Shown here: positions 1 through 8,402 of the stretch, piece by piece
Layout of the letters: each line of letters opens with the position of its first letter
Numbering within the stretch: the first letter of the stretch is position 1
Position numbers and translations under genes: made by a program
Assembly: GCA_000436795.1 (NCBI GenBank)
Contig: HF993216.1
Coordinates: 1 to 45,859, forward strand
Length of the DNA: 45,859 nt
Direction: 5' to 3'
DNA from: Bacteroides sp. CAG:1076
GTDB taxonomy: Bacteria; Bacteroidota; Bacteroidia; Bacteroidales; Bacteroidaceae
Notes under the pieces: model-generated
Told to the model about the DNA's origin: nothing
Seen by the model: only the letters and a program-made list of their open reading frames with translations
The model's database searches: none

Positions 1-71
1 ATGACAACGAAATCGGTTACTCTAACAAAGTATTGGATCTGATCGCTCACATGGCTTCTGTAAACTGCTAA
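1..71 (+). CDS. gap: Glyceraldehyde-3-phosphate dehydrogenase, C-terminal end (partial)
   Basis: Only the last 22 codons are in the window, read from base 3 to the TAA at 69-71. The peptide DNEIGYSNKVLDLIAHM is the characteristic end of the GAPDH catalytic domain (the YDNExGYS motif lies in the last helix). The enzyme oxidises glyceraldehyde 3-phosphate to 1,3-bisphosphoglycerate in cytoplasmic glycolysis. An intrinsic terminator follows 25 bases after the stop, so this is the last gene of its transcript. The rest of the gene lies outside the window. Confidence 0.85.
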   Translation, partial: DNEIGYSNKVLDLIAHMASVNC

Positions 72-96
72 TCAGTTAAAATAACCATATAGCGGA

Positions 97-134
97 GCCG
101 CTCGGTTTTTACCGGGCGGCTTTTTTTATTTTTA
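97..134 (+). terminator. Intrinsic terminator of gap
   Basis: A 10-bp stem (97-106 with 111-120, one G-U pair) closes a TTTT loop and is followed by a run of seven T, then an A/T tract. It lies 25 bases after the gap stop codon. Confidence 0.85.
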
Positions 135-566
135 TATCTGTAGGCTTTTTTTGGTTGGGAGGGGCTTGGGTATTTTATAGTTGCTTGTACTTTTGTTTGC
201 CTTGTCAGAGCTGTCTTTTGGGTGGAAGTAGAGGGGTGTGGGTGCTTGGCTCGTATCAGAGAGGAAGTAGCTTTGGCGCGTGTTGTTATTTCTTGCTGAG
301 GCAAGGAATTGTATTTGCTGTTGAGGGATTTCGATGTTGAGGCTATAAAAAGGATTTGTCTTTGGTAGATAGTTGGCTCGGACTGGGCGATAATGAAGGA
401 ACTGTATTGTTGGAAGTGACCAGATTAGGGAATGTCTTGGAGGCAGACGAGAAGGTGTCTGGGAAGAGAAGTGTTAGGCTGTTGTTTGTGTTTGCTTTGT
501 TGTATTGGAAAAGCTTGTTGTGAGGTAAGGGAAGATTCTTTGGGTGAGATTGGAAGAAGATATGGA
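135..566. other. Long intergenic spacer, strongly C-poor on the + strand
   Basis: No convincing gene is visible in these ~430 bases. Short open frames exist on both strands, but they lack recognisable domains. By hand count over 121-540 the + strand is about 9% C and about a third G, which is very asymmetric compared with neighbouring genes. No tRNA-like fold or obvious repeat is seen. It may be a decayed gene or an unusual untranslated region; nothing here decides between them. Confidence 0.5.
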
Positions 567-614
567 TAAAAAAATATCCTGAATATATCTTTTTCAGAAG
601 ATATATTCAGGATA
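567..614 (-). terminator. Intrinsic terminator of the DUF4270 lipoprotein gene
   Basis: A perfect 17-bp inverted repeat (575-591 with 598-614) encloses a 6-base loop. On the minus strand it is followed by seven T (A run at 568-574 on +). It begins 32 bases after the stop codon of the leftward gene at 647. Confidence 0.85.
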
Positions 615-646
615 GAAATATGTCCTTAGGTAAGAGCGGTATTGCT

Positions 647-2095
647 TTATCTCTGTACCGGATTTGTATAGATGATGCTCATCTTTATTCGCTGACTCTC
701 GTCTGAAGAATTATTTAAGTCTTTTCCTCCTACGAGCATTGCGGAGTTCACATTCAAGTCATTTTCTACACCTATTATATTGCCTTGTGAGTCGCTTTCT
801 GTGGTTACAGGAACAAGGAGCAGCTTATTGTAGTCTTTATGTTCGCTTTTCCATTTGTTCCACTCACTTTCTCCCTTTTCAATTTCAGGTCTGATTTCAC
901 TGAAAATATAAGATATCAGACGGTTCAGTTTAGAGAACTCGTATGAATTTGAGCTGGAATTATATGTAGAAAGGAATGTGGTTTTATTATCATATACCTT
1001 ATTGTTTTCGAAGAAATCTTTCATCTCGTCCTTTCGTACCATGAGCAGGGTACTGGGAGTTCCCATCTTGAACGGGCTGTCACTCTGGTCTTTCAGTTTC
1101 TGGAATGAAACGGATATTGAGTTTAGCGTATCGTTTTTATGGACTTCATACATTTCTTCGATTGGTAGAGTTACCTCTGTGCATAGACCTGCCGGAGTTT
1201 TCAGGTAGGTACATTTGGCGTCATTTACCAGTTCTTTCATGCCGGAGTTCTTAAAACGAGTCGACATGAATACTTCTTTGGTAGACGACATGGGCACGAT
1301 TGTGTGTACAAGTGTATCTTTGTCTTCCGATGTCTTTGTCCAATAAGCAATAGTCAGATGCAAATAGATGTCGGATATGTAAAGAATAGAACCTTCACCG
1401 CTGGTAGTATGTATATAGAATCCTTTCAGAACATTGTTGATGAATGATTCAGAATCCTTGAAGTAGGGATGTACTGTTTTGCCGTTTACAGTTTCTGTAT
1501 AATTGTATTTCTCCAGAAAATTCTTGCAGAAATCAGTTCCCAGGTCGATAGAAACATTCGGATAATATCCGTCTTCACTTCTGACTGAGTCGGGGATTGT
1601 ACGGTCGTATGCCGAATAGTCTTTTATAGCCAGGGGAGAAGCATTCTGATCGTAATATGCTGTCGGGTCAAGATTGCTGTAATATAAAGCTTTATCTGTA
1701 CCGTCGTCTTTGATAGCCTTAGTCAGAGGGTCTACTTGTACACGAAGACTGGCCAGAGAGTCTCCGAAATAGCTTGTGTAATACAATCCCAGTTTGGCAG
1801 TCTTGATTTCTTCTATTCTGTCGGGCAAGATGAAATTTTCAGGGCAATTTATCTGGACAAGAAAATCAGAACTGAAAGTTCCATAATCTTTGTCTGTAAA
1901 TTTTCCCAGATAAGCTGTGCTTGAACGTGAATATACGGAGTCCAGAAGATGAGATTCGGTCTCGATTACGTACGAATCTGCTTTTGCTGGAATCATATCG
2001 GCATCGGCCACGAATTGACCGATCCCCGTCGTTTCATCATCACAACTGTAGAGTGTGGCGGCAATACCTAATGCTACCAAGAACTTGAGTTTCAT
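647..2095 (-). CDS. DUF4270 family lipoprotein
   Basis: A 482-residue protein with a lipoprotein signal: a hydrophobic stretch followed by LYSC, giving lipidated Cys18. The residues after the cysteine are acidic (DDET), which in Bacteroidetes fits surface export of lipoproteins. The body matches the DUF4270 family as I remember it: beta-rich, with long Ser/Asn/Asp-rich loops and no catalytic motif I can name. The family's function is unknown. It starts 32 bases after the stop of the glycogen-synthase-like gene, so the two are very likely co-transcribed. A strong terminator follows it. The family call rests on overall resemblance and Bacteroides gene order (this lipoprotein beside a GT5-like gene and panC). 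Confidence 0.8.
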   Translation of the reverse strand: MKLKFLVALGIAATLYSCDDETTGIGQFVADADMIPAKADSYVIETESHLLDSVYSRSSTAYLGKFTDKDYGTFSSDFLVQINCPENFILPDRIEEIKTAKLGLYYTSYFGDSLASLRVQVDPLTKAIKDDGTDKALYYSNLDPTAYYDQNASPLAIKDYSAYDRTIPDSVRSEDGYYPNVSIDLGTDFCKNFLEKYNYTETVNGKTVHPYFKDSESFINNVLKGFYIHTTSGEGSILYISDIYLHLTIAYWTKTSEDKDTLVHTIVPMSSTKEVFMSTRFKNSGMKELVNDAKCTYLKTPAGLCTEVTLPIEEMYEVHKNDTLNSISVSFQKLKDQSDSPFKMGTPSTLLMVRKDEMKDFFENNKVYDNKTTFLSTYNSSSNSYEFSKLNRLISYIFSEIRPEIEKGESEWNKWKSEHKDYNKLLLVPVTTESDSQGNIIGVENDLNVNSAMLVGGKDLNNSSDESQRIKMSIIYTNPVQR

Positions 2096-2127
2096 TGTTT
2101 CAAATTAATTTTGTACGTTTAGAGGTT

Positions 2128-2946
2128 TTATTCGGCATCTTCCCATACTTTGTCGTATAAAGCATTGCATGCATCGGCATAAGTATCTTCGGGTTGATAG
2201 TCGACTACCGGAATATTTAGACTGCGTGCATAGTCCATAATTGCCGGATTTACATTTTCGCTGTTTTGCACAACTCCGTCGGAATAGGTGATGGCAAGCT
2301 TGCACAACTCGTCATAATTGACAGGGTCGCTTATCATGTTCAAATCTTCAGGAGTAATATCTCTGAATAAAATTTGTTCTTTAAAGTTTGGTACAAGATT
2401 CGATTTAAATCCGTCGCCGTAAACCGAAAAGATTACTTTGGAATCTCTGAATGACGGTTCGTCGTAATATGCCTTTTTGATGAACAAAGGAACTACTGCG
2501 CTCATCCATCCGTGGCAGTGGATTATATCTGGACACCAGCGAAGTTTCTTGACGGTTTCCAGTACGCCGCGGGCATAAAAAATAGCACGCTCGCCGTTGT
2601 CTTCATATTCCTTACCCTCTTCATCGGTAGTCATCAGGCGGTGCTGGAAATAATCATCGTTATCGATGAAGTAAACCTGACGGCGTGCTGCCTGAATAGA
2701 AGCTACCTTGATGATCAAAGGATGGTCTGTATCATCGATGATGATGTTCATTCCTGATAGGCGGATGACTTCGTGTAGCTGGTTACGGCGTTCGTTTACA
2801 TTTCCCCATTTAGGCATAAATGTACGAATTTCACGTCCTTTGTCTTGAATAGCTTGTGGCAAGTTTTGACCGATTAGAGATAATTCACTTTCGGGTACGT
2901 AAGGGGTAATTTCTTGTGTAATGAATAATACTTTTTTCGCGCTCAT
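2128..2946 (-). CDS. Glycogen/starch synthase-like protein, N-terminal GT5 domain only
   Basis: The 272-residue protein begins KVLFITQEITPY and contains DIIHCHGWMSAVVPLFIK, the equivalent of the DVVHAHDWH...P.. region of GlgA, so it is related to the Glyco_transf_5 half of glycogen synthase. Two things argue against normal glycogen synthase activity. The ADP-glucose motif KxGGL near the N-terminus is replaced by PESELSLIG. The second Rossmann (GT1) domain, which makes GlgA about 470-480 residues long, is absent, and no continuation is seen downstream. It is first in a two-gene unit with the DUF4270 lipoprotein and has a good promoter. A regulatory, binding or diverged transferase role is possible; I do not assign a reaction. 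Confidence 0.75.
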   Translation of the reverse strand: MSAKKVLFITQEITPYVPESELSLIGQNLPQAIQDKGREIRTFMPKWGNVNERRNQLHEVIRLSGMNIIIDDTDHPLIIKVASIQAARRQVYFIDNDDYFQHRLMTTDEEGKEYEDNGERAIFYARGVLETVKKLRWCPDIIHCHGWMSAVVPLFIKKAYYDEPSFRDSKVIFSVYGDGFKSNLVPNFKEQILFRDITPEDLNMISDPVNYDELCKLAITYSDGVVQNSENVNPAIMDYARSLNIPVVDYQPEDTYADACNALYDKVWEDAE

Positions 2947-2977
2947 GTTATTTTATTAGTTGCTCATAAACATTTTG

Positions 2978-3010
2978 CAAAGATATAAAAAAAATGGACG
3001 AGAAAGGCAA
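2978..3010 (-). promoter_or_regulatory. Promoter of the GT5-like/DUF4270 unit
   Basis: On the minus strand the box TATCTTTG (2978-2985) matches the Bacteroides -7 consensus TAnnTTTG exactly. A TTG (3008-3010) lies 22 bases upstream as a -33 element. The predicted start leaves a leader of about 25 bases before the ATG at 2946. Confidence 0.6.
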
Positions 3011-3158
3011 GTACCCTCCGTTATTTATTCCTTATAGTTTGTTAACGACTTGTAAAATAACGTGTTGCAAATGAAACTATTTCGTCAGGCAATCAACTCT
3101 TGGATAAAAAACTTTGCTGTTTTTTATCAATCTGTTTTATTATGTGGTAAAAATATGG

Positions 3159-3166
3159 TTACTTTG
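3159..3166 (+). promoter_or_regulatory. Weak -7 promoter box of panC
   Basis: TTACTTTG matches TAnnTTTG at all fixed positions but one and lies 41 bases before the panC ATG. No clear -33 TTTG is seen at the right distance, so this is tentative. Confidence 0.35.
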
Positions 3167-3207
3167 CACCCGATTTTGGAAAACTATTGGTTTAATAATC
3201 AAAGAAA

Positions 3208-4053
3208 ATGAAGCTAATTCAAACTATTCAAGAACTTCGTACGGAGTTGGATTCACTTCGTAAGGAAGGAAAGACCATCGGATTGGTGCCTACTATGGGT
3301 GCCTTGCATGCAGGTCACGCTTCGCTTGTAAAACGTGCTGTTGCCGAAAATGATGTTGTGGTAGTGAGCGATTTTGTGAATCCCACTCAGTTTAACGACA
3401 AAAATGATTTAGTGAAATATCCGCGTACGCTGGATGCTGACTGTAAATTGCTGGAAGCATGCGGAGCTTCGTTTGTGTTTGCTCCGTCGGTAGAGGAGAT
3501 TTATCCGGAGCCGGACACTCGTCAGTTCAGCTATGCGCCGCTTGATACGGTAATGGAAGGTAAGTATCGTCCGGGGCACTTTAATGGAGTTTGCCAAATT
3601 GTAAGTAAACTTTTCCTGATTGTAGAGCCTACACGCGCTTACTTTGGTGAGAAGGATTTTCAGCAATTGGCAATTATCCGCGAGATGGTACGCAAATATC
3701 CTTTCAATCTTGAGATAGTGGGTTGCCCGATTGTGCGTGAAGCGGACGGACTGGCCTTGAGTAGCCGTAATGCGCGTTTGAGTGCAGCTCAGCGTATACA
3801 GGCTTTGCAAATATCAAAAACTTTGTTTGCCAGTGTGGAATATGCCAAGACACATACTCTTGCTGAAACAAAAACATTTGTGGAAACAAAGATTGCGGAG
3901 TCGGATGGCTTAAGACTGGAATATTTTGAGATTGTAGATGGAACCTCATTACAAACAGTAAATACATGGGATGCCAGCAATTATATTGTGGGATGCATTA
4001 CTGTTTTCTGTGGCGAAGTCCGCTTGATAGATAATATAAAATATAAGGAGTAA
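3208..4053 (+). CDS. panC: Pantoate--beta-alanine ligase (pantothenate synthetase)
   Basis: Condenses pantoate with beta-alanine using ATP, the last step of pantothenate (vitamin B5) synthesis, in the cytoplasm. The 281-residue length is normal. The nucleotide-binding motif [13 protein letters not shown] (residues 28-40, with the HxGH-type His34 and His37) and the FGEKDFQQL segment are intact, as is the SSRN motif later in the protein. It is followed 4 bases later by panD, which makes the beta-alanine used here, so the pair forms a pathway operon. It is divergent from the GT5-like gene. Confidence 0.97.
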   Translation: MKLIQTIQELRTELDSLRKEGKTIGLVPTMGALHAGHASLVKRAVAENDVVVVSDFVNPTQFNDKNDLVKYPRTLDADCKLLEACGASFVFAPSVEEIYPEPDTRQFSYAPLDTVMEGKYRPGHFNGVCQIVSKLFLIVEPTRAYFGEKDFQQLAIIREMVRKYPFNLEIVGCPIVREADGLALSSRNARLSAAQRIQALQISKTLFASVEYAKTHTLAETKTFVETKIAESDGLRLEYFEIVDGTSLQTVNTWDASNYIVGCITVFCGEVRLIDNIKYKE

Positions 4054-4057
4054 GGTC

Positions 4058-4408
4058 ATGATGATAGAAGTGCTGAAATCGAAAATTCACTGTGTGACTG
4101 TAACCGAAGCTAATCTGAACTATATGGGAAGCATCACTATTGATGAAGATCTTATGGATGCTGCCAATATGATTGCAGGAGAAAAAGTTCAGATAGTAGA
4201 CAATAACAATGGAGAGCGTTTTGAAACCTATATTATAAAGGGAGAACGTGGCTCCGGATGTATTTGCTTGAATGGAGCAGCAGCCCGTAAGGTGCAGGTC
4301 GGAGATGTAGTTATTATTATGTCGTATGCTCTTATGGACTTTGAAGAAGCTAAGACTTTTAAGCCGACAGTGATATTTCCTGATACGGTGACTAACAAAA
4401 TAGTGTAA
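4058..4408 (+). CDS. panD: Aspartate 1-decarboxylase precursor
   Basis: Decarboxylates L-aspartate to beta-alanine, supplying the PanC substrate. The 116-residue proenzyme carries the self-cleavage site as YMGSITID: cleavage between Gly24 and Ser25 gives the pyruvoyl cofactor. The spacing from the first Met to this Gly-Ser equals that of the E. coli protein, which supports the first of the two adjacent ATG codons. The gene lies 4 bases after panC, with a purine-rich AAGGAG overlapping the end of panC as ribosome binding site. Confidence 0.97.
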   Translation: MMIEVLKSKIHCVTVTEANLNYMGSITIDEDLMDAANMIAGEKVQIVDNNNGERFETYIIKGERGSGCICLNGAAARKVQVGDVVIIMSYALMDFEEAKTFKPTVIFPDTVTNKIV

Positions 4409-4512
4409 AATCTATTTGCTTTGTCGTATCTATTTTCTTTTCATGGAGATGGGTATGTCTTGTCCCGTATTGACAATTCGGCCTTTGAATATGTAAAAGA
4501 TTAATAATCGGT

Positions 4513-4570
4513 AAAAAGAAAGAACCATGTTTTACTCAATTGTCGTTGAATAGAACATGGTTCTTTTTTT
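4513..4570. terminator. Bidirectional terminator between panD and fbp
   Basis: A perfect 13-bp inverted repeat (4519-4531 with 4554-4566) is flanked by an A run on the left and eight T on the right. It can therefore terminate both the rightward panCD transcript and the leftward fbp transcript. Confidence 0.85.
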
Positions 4571-4602
4571 TCTTGGTACGTTTACTTTTAGTAAACTAAA
4601 GG

Positions 4603-6600
4603 CTATAATGACTTTTCTTTGATAATACCGGTGCGATAGGCAACAAGCAGTTTTTTTAAGTCTTCTATCTGAATACTTAACTCTTTTCCTTTGTCCGTAT
4701 CTTTCACCATCATACGTTTACTACTCATTTCGACAATTTGTGTTGTCGATTTAATGTCTAATCCTTCTTCTATTGCCTTTTGAGTCGAAGTGAATGGTTC
4801 GTGTTGAACCAGTTGGAAACCGCGTGAGTGATAAACCAGTGTATATCCTGCAATACCTGTTTCGGGTTGGTATGCTTTAGAAAAGCCACCGTCTATAACC
4901 ATTAGTTTGCCGTTGGCTTTGATAGGTTTCTCTCCTTTGACAGCTTTTACCGGTACGTGTCCGTTGATGATATGGCGATGTTCGCCTTCTACGCCGAACT
5001 CATCCATTATCATGTCGCATATATCTTCTCGGTCGCGTAATGTATAGTAGAATCCCTTGACCTCTTTATGGGTTTCTTTATCTGCCAGGAAGTAACGTTC
5101 GAAGGTAGCCATTTTGCTCTTGTCGAAGGCCGGAGAGTCTTTGCCGCACCATAAATACCATACATAATCGAGCGCAAAGGCTTTTTCTTCGTTGTCGTTT
5201 TCTGCAAAGTAAGCGGTACGTATCAGTTGACCTACCCGGCTTAATAGGGCCTTTCCTTTATACTTTTTCCCTAATATTTCAATCTCTTTCAGTGAGCCAT
5301 CTTCATTAAGAGGCATGGAGGCATGAAATAATAAGTTCGAGTTGCATACATTGTACATACAGCCATAGCGGAAAAGACACTTCATGTGTGTGCGTAATTT
5401 TTCGCTGCCGGTAAATGAATTATGAAGTTTCTGTACGATGTCTTTTTCTTCTTCTGTCAGTCTGTAGGGATCGGCAGGGTCTACGGTTGGGAATAATCCA
5501 TCGCGCAGCACATATTCATTTCCGTTTAGTGTGATAACCTTACGGTCGAAATCGATATTTCCCAACAGCAAACGGTCTTCCATCTTAAATTCCGGCCGGC
5601 GAAGAATGGTTGCAGCCTCTAACTTAAACTGGATGATGCTGATTGCTTTGTGCATTTGTGCTATCAAACGAATTGTCTTTTCGTTGTATGGACTGACTTC
5701 TTTATCTATTTTTGGGGTGAAGCATTTACATGGATCGTCTGCATACATTTCCATGGCAAAAGTAGCTAATGGAAGCAGATTGATACCGTAGCCATCTTCC
5801 AAAGCAGATAAATTACCGTATCGCATAGCAAGACGGAGTACATTGGCTATGCAGCAATCATTACCTGAAGCAGCTCCCATCCACAGTATATCATGGTTGC
5901 CCCACTGGATATCGAAATTATGATAATTGCATAATGTATCCATTATGATGTGTGGACCAGGACCACGGTCGAATATATCACCTAAGATGTGCAATGAATC
6001 AATTGTGAGTCGCTGTATCAGGTTGCACATTGCAACAATAAAGTCGTCGGCACGGTGTGTATCGATGATTGTGCTGATGATGACATTGATATATGCTTGT
6101 TTGTTCGGCTCCATGCTGCTTTCGTGGAGTAACTCTTGTATGATGTAAGAGAACTCCTCAGGAAGTGCTTTACGTACTTTCGAACGAGTATATTTGGACG
6201 AAACGTTTTGGCAAATCTTTACCAGTTGGTTCAAGGTGATGACATACCAGTCTACCAAGTCTGTTTCTACTTCTTTTACTAACTGAAGTTTCTGTTCCGG
6301 GTAATATATCAGCGTACAAATCTCTTTTTTCTCCATTTCTCGTAGCGTATTCCCGAAAATCTCATTGACTTTTCGTTTGATAGCTCCGGAAGCATTTCTC
6401 AATACGTGCTGAAATGCTTCATATTCTCCGTGCAGGTCGGCCAGAAAATGTTCGGTTCCCTTGGGCAGATTCATGATTGCTTCCAAGTTAATGATTTCAG
6501 TGCTTGCCGCAGCGATAGTGGGAAAGCTGTGTGAAAGAAGCTCCAGATAGCGGACATCTTTCTGAATCATTTCCTGTGTGATTTGTTTGTAAATTTTCAT
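4603..6600 (-). CDS. fbp: Fructose-1,6-bisphosphatase, class III
   Basis: Hydrolyses fructose 1,6-bisphosphate to fructose 6-phosphate in gluconeogenesis. The 665-residue size fits the class III (Firmicutes/Bacteroidetes) enzymes, which are calcineurin-like metallophosphatases unrelated to the E. coli type. Metal-site motifs are visible in order: LADLHGEYEAF (residues 53-63), GDIFDRGPGPH (207-217), WGNHDILWMGA (233-243) and INGHVPVK near the C-terminus. It starts 21 bases after the upstream transporter's stop codon, so it is probably read from that transcript. A shared terminator with panD lies downstream. Confidence 0.96.
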   Translation of the reverse strand: MKIYKQITQEMIQKDVRYLELLSHSFPTIAAASTEIINLEAIMNLPKGTEHFLADLHGEYEAFQHVLRNASGAIKRKVNEIFGNTLREMEKKEICTLIYYPEQKLQLVKEVETDLVDWYVITLNQLVKICQNVSSKYTRSKVRKALPEEFSYIIQELLHESSMEPNKQAYINVIISTIIDTHRADDFIVAMCNLIQRLTIDSLHILGDIFDRGPGPHIIMDTLCNYHNFDIQWGNHDILWMGAASGNDCCIANVLRLAMRYGNLSALEDGYGINLLPLATFAMEMYADDPCKCFTPKIDKEVSPYNEKTIRLIAQMHKAISIIQFKLEAATILRRPEFKMEDRLLLGNIDFDRKVITLNGNEYVLRDGLFPTVDPADPYRLTEEEKDIVQKLHNSFTGSEKLRTHMKCLFRYGCMYNVCNSNLLFHASMPLNEDGSLKEIEILGKKYKGKALLSRVGQLIRTAYFAENDNEEKAFALDYVWYLWCGKDSPAFDKSKMATFERYFLADKETHKEVKGFYYTLRDREDICDMIMDEFGVEGEHRHIINGHVPVKAVKGEKPIKANGKLMVIDGGFSKAYQPETGIAGYTLVYHSRGFQLVQHEPFTSTQKAIEEGLDIKSTTQIVEMSSKRMMVKDTDKGKELSIQIEDLKKLLVAYRTGIIKEKSL

Positions 6601-6621
6601 ATTATGGTTCAGGTTAGAATA

Positions 6622-8283
6622 TTATAGGAATATCATTAAAATAAGTTGGGCAATGATTACGCGGATGAACATGCCAAGCGGGTAAACCGTTGCATAACTG
6701 ATGGCGGGGTTGTCATTGGGAATGATATCGTTGGCATAATTCAGAGCCATCGGATTAGCCATACTGCCACAGAGCATGCCGCATGTATTTCCAAAGTCCA
6801 TCTTGCATAAGCGAAGAGCTACCAGTGCCATAATCACCACGGGGATAAAAGTTATCAGGAAGCCTATACCTATCCATAAGGCACCTTCCGGTCGCATCAC
6901 CGTATCGAAAAAATGAGCTCCTGAATCCAATCCCAGGCATGCAAGGTAGAGCGACAGGCCAATGCCTCGCAACATCAGGCTCGCACTACGGGTGGTATAG
7001 GTAACCAGGTGCAGGCGTGGGCCATATGATCCGATTAGAATACCTGCGATTATCGGTCCTCCGGCAAGTCCTAATTTGACAGGAGAACTGATTCCCGGAA
7101 TAGCAATTGGTATGGAACCTACAACCAGTCCTAATACGATGCCGATAAATATGGATGCAAGATTAGGGTCTTTCAAGGTCTTGACTGTATTCCCCAATAC
7201 TTTTTCTACATTCTTGATTGCTGCTGCTTCACCTACGACGGTAAGACGGTCGCCTAATTGCAAGATAAGTTCTGGGGTAGCCAGCAATTGTACCCCACTG
7301 CGTAATACACGACTAATGTTGATTCCATACATATTTCTCAAGCGCAGTGAACCTAATTTCTTGCCGTTTATTTCCGGACGTGAAATTACTATGTGCTTGG
7401 AAATTAATTGGCTGTCTATGGCATCCCAGTCGATATCTTCTTTGTTCCAGTCTTTTTTTTCCTGTTCCCCGAAAAGGATTGTCAAAGCCTGTACATCTTT
7501 TTCTGTTGTTACAACCAGTAACCGGTCGTTTTCTCTTAAAACTTTCTCAGAAGTCGGGATACAGACTTGTCCGTTTCTCCACAAACGTGAAATGACAAAT
7601 TTGGTCGTACTGACATAGACCAAATCGTGAATGCTTTTATTGAATACAGCAGGGTTGTGTACCTGAAATGTTGCAATGTATGTCTGGTTGGGGTCTTCAT
7701 GCTCGTGTTGTTCCATATCGGAAGGACGTACAAACAATTTTCTGACTACAATGATAGCCAATATAACTCCTACCACGCCGAGAGGATATGTCACGGCACA
7801 ACTTAAGGCAGCACCACTGGTTGATTCTCCCAGCTGCTTTAAGGTCTGCTGTGCGGCACCAAGGGCGGGAGTATTAGTAGTCGCTCCACATAAGATACCA
7901 ACCATGTCGGGCATTGAGATTGGAGTTATTGTCGTAAGCGCAACAGCCATAACTGTACCTAACAGAATGACTCCCAGTCCCAACAAGTTCAGTTTGCACC
8001 CACCTCGCTGAAAAGAACTGAAAAAACCGGGACCAACCTGAAGGCCTAACGCATAGACAAATAAAACAAGTCCGAAGCTTTCTGCATACGATAACATCTG
8101 CGGATCAATAGAAAAGCCCATATGTCCGGCAAAAATTCCCATGAAAAATACAAAAGTAACTCCGAGAGATACTCCACAGATATGTAATTTCCCTAATCCA
8201 AGTCCGATAGATATGATGAGCGACAGTATAACTACTGCCTGTAATGCTGTATGTTCAAAAAATAAATTATATAACCATTCCAT
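6622..8283 (-). CDS. Aspartate:alanine exchanger-type (AspT/YidE/YbjL) transporter
   Basis: Integral membrane protein of the AAE family: two homologous blocks of about five hydrophobic helices (about residues 1-185 and 380-553) flank two cytoplasmic RCK_C/TrkA_C domains. The repeated half-domain motifs GATTNTPALG and GSMANPMALNYA are visible, as are the RCK_C signatures NDRLLVV and GDRLTVVG. Substrate cannot be read from the sequence; family members exchange amino acids or dicarboxylates. I use the start MEWLYN (8283). An in-frame ATG at 8298 would add five residues, but that stretch overlaps a -7-like TATCTTTA box (8288-8295) and neither site has a clear ribosome binding sequence. Probably co-transcribed with fbp. 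Confidence 0.88.
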   Translation of the reverse strand: MEWLYNLFFEHTALQAVVILSLIISIGLGLGKLHICGVSLGVTFVFFMGIFAGHMGFSIDPQMLSYAESFGLVLFVYALGLQVGPGFFSSFQRGGCKLNLLGLGVILLGTVMAVALTTITPISMPDMVGILCGATTNTPALGAAQQTLKQLGESTSGAALSCAVTYPLGVVGVILAIIVVRKLFVRPSDMEQHEHEDPNQTYIATFQVHNPAVFNKSIHDLVYVSTTKFVISRLWRNGQVCIPTSEKVLRENDRLLVVTTEKDVQALTILFGEQEKKDWNKEDIDWDAIDSQLISKHIVISRPEINGKKLGSLRLRNMYGINISRVLRSGVQLLATPELILQLGDRLTVVGEAAAIKNVEKVLGNTVKTLKDPNLASIFIGIVLGLVVGSIPIAIPGISSPVKLGLAGGPIIAGILIGSYGPRLHLVTYTTRSASLMLRGIGLSLYLACLGLDSGAHFFDTVMRPEGALWIGIGFLITFIPVVIMALVALRLCKMDFGNTCGMLCGSMANPMALNYANDIIPNDNPAISYATVYPLGMFIRVIIAQLILMIFL

Positions 8284-8320
8284 GTTGTAAAGATACATAA
8301 AAATAAATTATTATCACCAC

Positions 8321-8382
8321 AAAGGACACAGAGTGACACAACGAAAAGATAAAAGTCTAACGTGTGTAACTCTGTGCCCTTT
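8321..8382. repeat. Inverted repeat of CACAGAG type between glnN and the transporter
   Basis: Two 20-base arms (8321-8340 and 8363-8382) match at 18 of 20 positions around a 22-base loop. The arm reads AAAGGACACAGAGTGACACA. As RNA on the minus strand it folds just after glnN and may end or stabilise that transcript, though no T run directly follows. The wording resembles the CACAGAG/CTCTGTG interspersed palindromes I know from Bacteroidetes, so it may belong to a dispersed family. Confidence 0.6.
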
Positions 8383-8402
8383 TATGGCAATAAATAATTT
8401 GT

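Noticed and set aside
68..304. 78-codon minus-strand ORF in the C-poor spacer
   Set aside because: Low-complexity Thr/Ser/Lys/Pro-rich product caused by base skew; it overlaps the gap terminator and has no promoter or domain.
7076..7618. 180-codon open frame on the + strand
   Set aside because: Antisense shadow of the AspT-type transporter gene; Ser/Thr/Pro-rich translation typical of opposite-frame reading.
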